From Bizionia sp. (lineage in GTDB: Bacteria; Bacteroidota; Bacteroidia; Flavobacteriales; Flavobacteriaceae), in assembly GCA_020631395.1 (NCBI GenBank), contig JAHDHI010000009.1, positions 20,418 through 84,417 on the forward strand: a stretch of DNA of 64,000 bases. The letters run 5' to 3'. Position numbers and translations under genes: made by a program. The notes under the pieces were generated by a model. That model was not told the origin of the DNA, did not search any database, and saw nothing but the letters and a program-made list of their open reading frames with translations. Below are positions 63,293 to 64,000 of the stretch, one piece after another. The number at the start of each line of letters is the position of its first letter. The first letter of the stretch is position 1.

Positions 63293-63742
63293 ATGGGTTT
63301 ACAACAAGATCTAATGACAGCCTTGAAAATGGCAATGAAACAGAAGGATCAAACGGCTTTGACTGCTTTGAGGGCGGTGAAATCAGCAATATTATTGGCA
63401 AAGACGGAAAGTGGTGCGCAGGAAGAGTTGAGCGAAGAACAAGAACTCAAGATACTTCAAAAGCAAGTAAAGCAACGCAAGGACAGTGCTGCCATATTTT
63501 TGGAACAAGGAAGAGAGGATTTGGCAAAGCCAGAACTGGCAGAGGCAGAAGTGATAGCCCAGTTCTTGCCAGAAGCTATGAGCGAAGAGGAAATAGCGAA
63601 AGTGGTAGATGAAGTCATTGCCAAAACAGGAGCAGAAGGTATGAAGGACATGGGGAAGGTCATGGGAATGGTAAGTGGACAATTGGCAGGCAAGGCAGAT
63701 GGGAAGACCATTTCTGCCATTGTAAAGTCCAAATTGGCATAA
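63293..63742 (+). CDS. GatB/YqeY domain protein
   Basis: A 149-residue cytoplasmic protein of the GatB/YqeY family, a small helical fold related to the tRNA-binding tail of amidotransferase GatB. It begins with MTALKMAMKQKDQTALTALRAVKSAIL and has the middle motif RKDSAAIFLEQGREDLAKPELAE and the end MGMVSGQLAGKADGKTISAIVKSKL. Whether it binds tRNA or regulates amidation is not settled. It is usually found just behind ftsZ in flavobacteria, as here. A tRNA-Arg gene follows after 39 bases. Confidence 0.92.
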   Translation: MGLQQDLMTALKMAMKQKDQTALTALRAVKSAILLAKTESGAQEELSEEQELKILQKQVKQRKDSAAIFLEQGREDLAKPELAEAEVIAQFLPEAMSEEEIAKVVDEVIAKTGAEGMKDMGKVMGMVSGQLAGKADGKTISAIVKSKLA

Positions 63743-63781
63743 TGCAAAACAAGATTAAGATCCCTGTGAAGACAGGACATT

Positions 63782-63855
63782 GGCTGCGTAGTTCAACTGG
63801 ATAGAATATCAGATTTCGGCTCTGAGGGTTGGGGGTTCGAATCCCTTCGCGGTCA
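63782..63855 (+). tRNA. tRNA-Arg (anticodon TCG)
   Basis: A complete cloverleaf: acceptor GGCTGCG with CGCGGTC (two G-T pairs), D arm GTTC-AACTGGATA-GAAT, anticodon stem TCAGA/TCTGA with loop TTTCGGC, giving anticodon TCG, and T arm GGGGG-TTCGAAT-CCCTT. The discriminator is A; CCA is not encoded. It decodes CGA and related codons. Confidence 0.95.
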
Positions 63856-63862
63856 CTAGATG

Positions 63863-63928
63863 AAAACAAAACCATCTAAAGAAACAATGTCAAGTAAATT
63901 TGAGTGTTACTTTAGATGGTTTTGTTTT
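63863..63928 (+). terminator. Long terminator hairpin behind tRNA-Arg
   Basis: Perfect 19-base arms (63863-63881 and 63910-63928), core accatctaaag/ctttagatggt, with a 28-base loop. The 3' arm ends in gttttt. It starts 8 bases after the tRNA. Beyond it to the window end I see no feature. Confidence 0.85.
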
Positions 63929-64000
63929 TATCAAATCGAAGCTATTTAGTCGCCCCTTAAAATCACGTTAAGTATTGATTTTACTATAAATCAAGGTGTT

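Overview
The window is a chromosomal stretch of a low-GC member of the Bacteroidetes, almost certainly a flavobacterium (Flavobacteriaceae). Signs of this are type IX secretion sorting tails, the promoter box TAnnTTTG, a class II HMG-CoA reductase beside a GYDIA-type GHMP kinase, a dcw (division and cell wall) cluster in flavobacterial order, a long FtsZ, and the dispersed palindrome built on GTCGAGCGCAGTCGA. The species cannot be named from the sequence alone.

Region 1 (about 0.3-9.7 kb, minus strand) is the most interesting part: an 11-gene arsenosugar cluster. It holds an AhpD-like peroxidase protein, the radical SAM enzyme ArsS, a secreted rhodanese, the two 'rSAM/selenodomain-associated' transferases, a DM13 protein with a type IX secretion tail, a purine nucleoside phosphorylase, the methyltransferase ArsM, a Pit-type phosphate transporter, a membrane fatty-acid-hydroxylase-type enzyme and a DUF547 lipoprotein. 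ArsM and ArsS should give the dimethylarsinoyl-adenosine nucleoside. The phosphorylase and transferases are candidates for the later, poorly described steps. A strong terminator after arsM splits the cluster into two transcription units and shows that the transporter starts at 4162. No arsR, arsC or arsenite-efflux gene is seen.

Region 2 (9.7-15.5 kb) starts with a Na+/H+ antiporter and then becomes an AT-rich accessory island that ends at a tRNA-Phe gene. It contains a palindrome-dense block with no gene, two genes of unknown function, two further concentric inverted-repeat elements, a translationally coupled SUKH/ATP-grasp pair, and a decayed IS3-family transposase fragment that runs in frame into the SUKH gene.

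Region 3 (15.6-39.5 kb) is core genome. One operon runs coaX, an outer-membrane protein, a TPR protein, lptC, a small membrane protein, a CNNM/CBS protein and a PpiD-like foldase. It is followed by a mevalonate-pathway pair, dipeptidyl peptidase IV with a peptide transporter, and a thioredoxin-fold protein. The minus-strand operon surE, small membrane gene, lpxB, NlpC/P60 gene, comEC comes next, then a C-terminal processing protease with an oligopeptide ABC permease.

Region 4 (39.5-45.4 kb) has a 780-base gap with a possible small-peptide or small-RNA unit, then two tandem paralogous secreted metalloproteases carrying PKD, chitin-binding-type and type IX sorting modules, then a flavobacterial palindromic repeat.

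Region 5 (45.5-64 kb) has engB and a hydrolase on the minus strand, then the dcw cluster mraZ-rsmH-ftsL-ftsI-murE-mraY-murD-ftsW-murG-murC-ftsQ-ftsA-ftsZ. Three 10-base direct repeats in front of mraZ look like its own operator. murF, murB and ddl are not in the cluster. The window ends with a YqeY-family gene and a tRNA-Arg.
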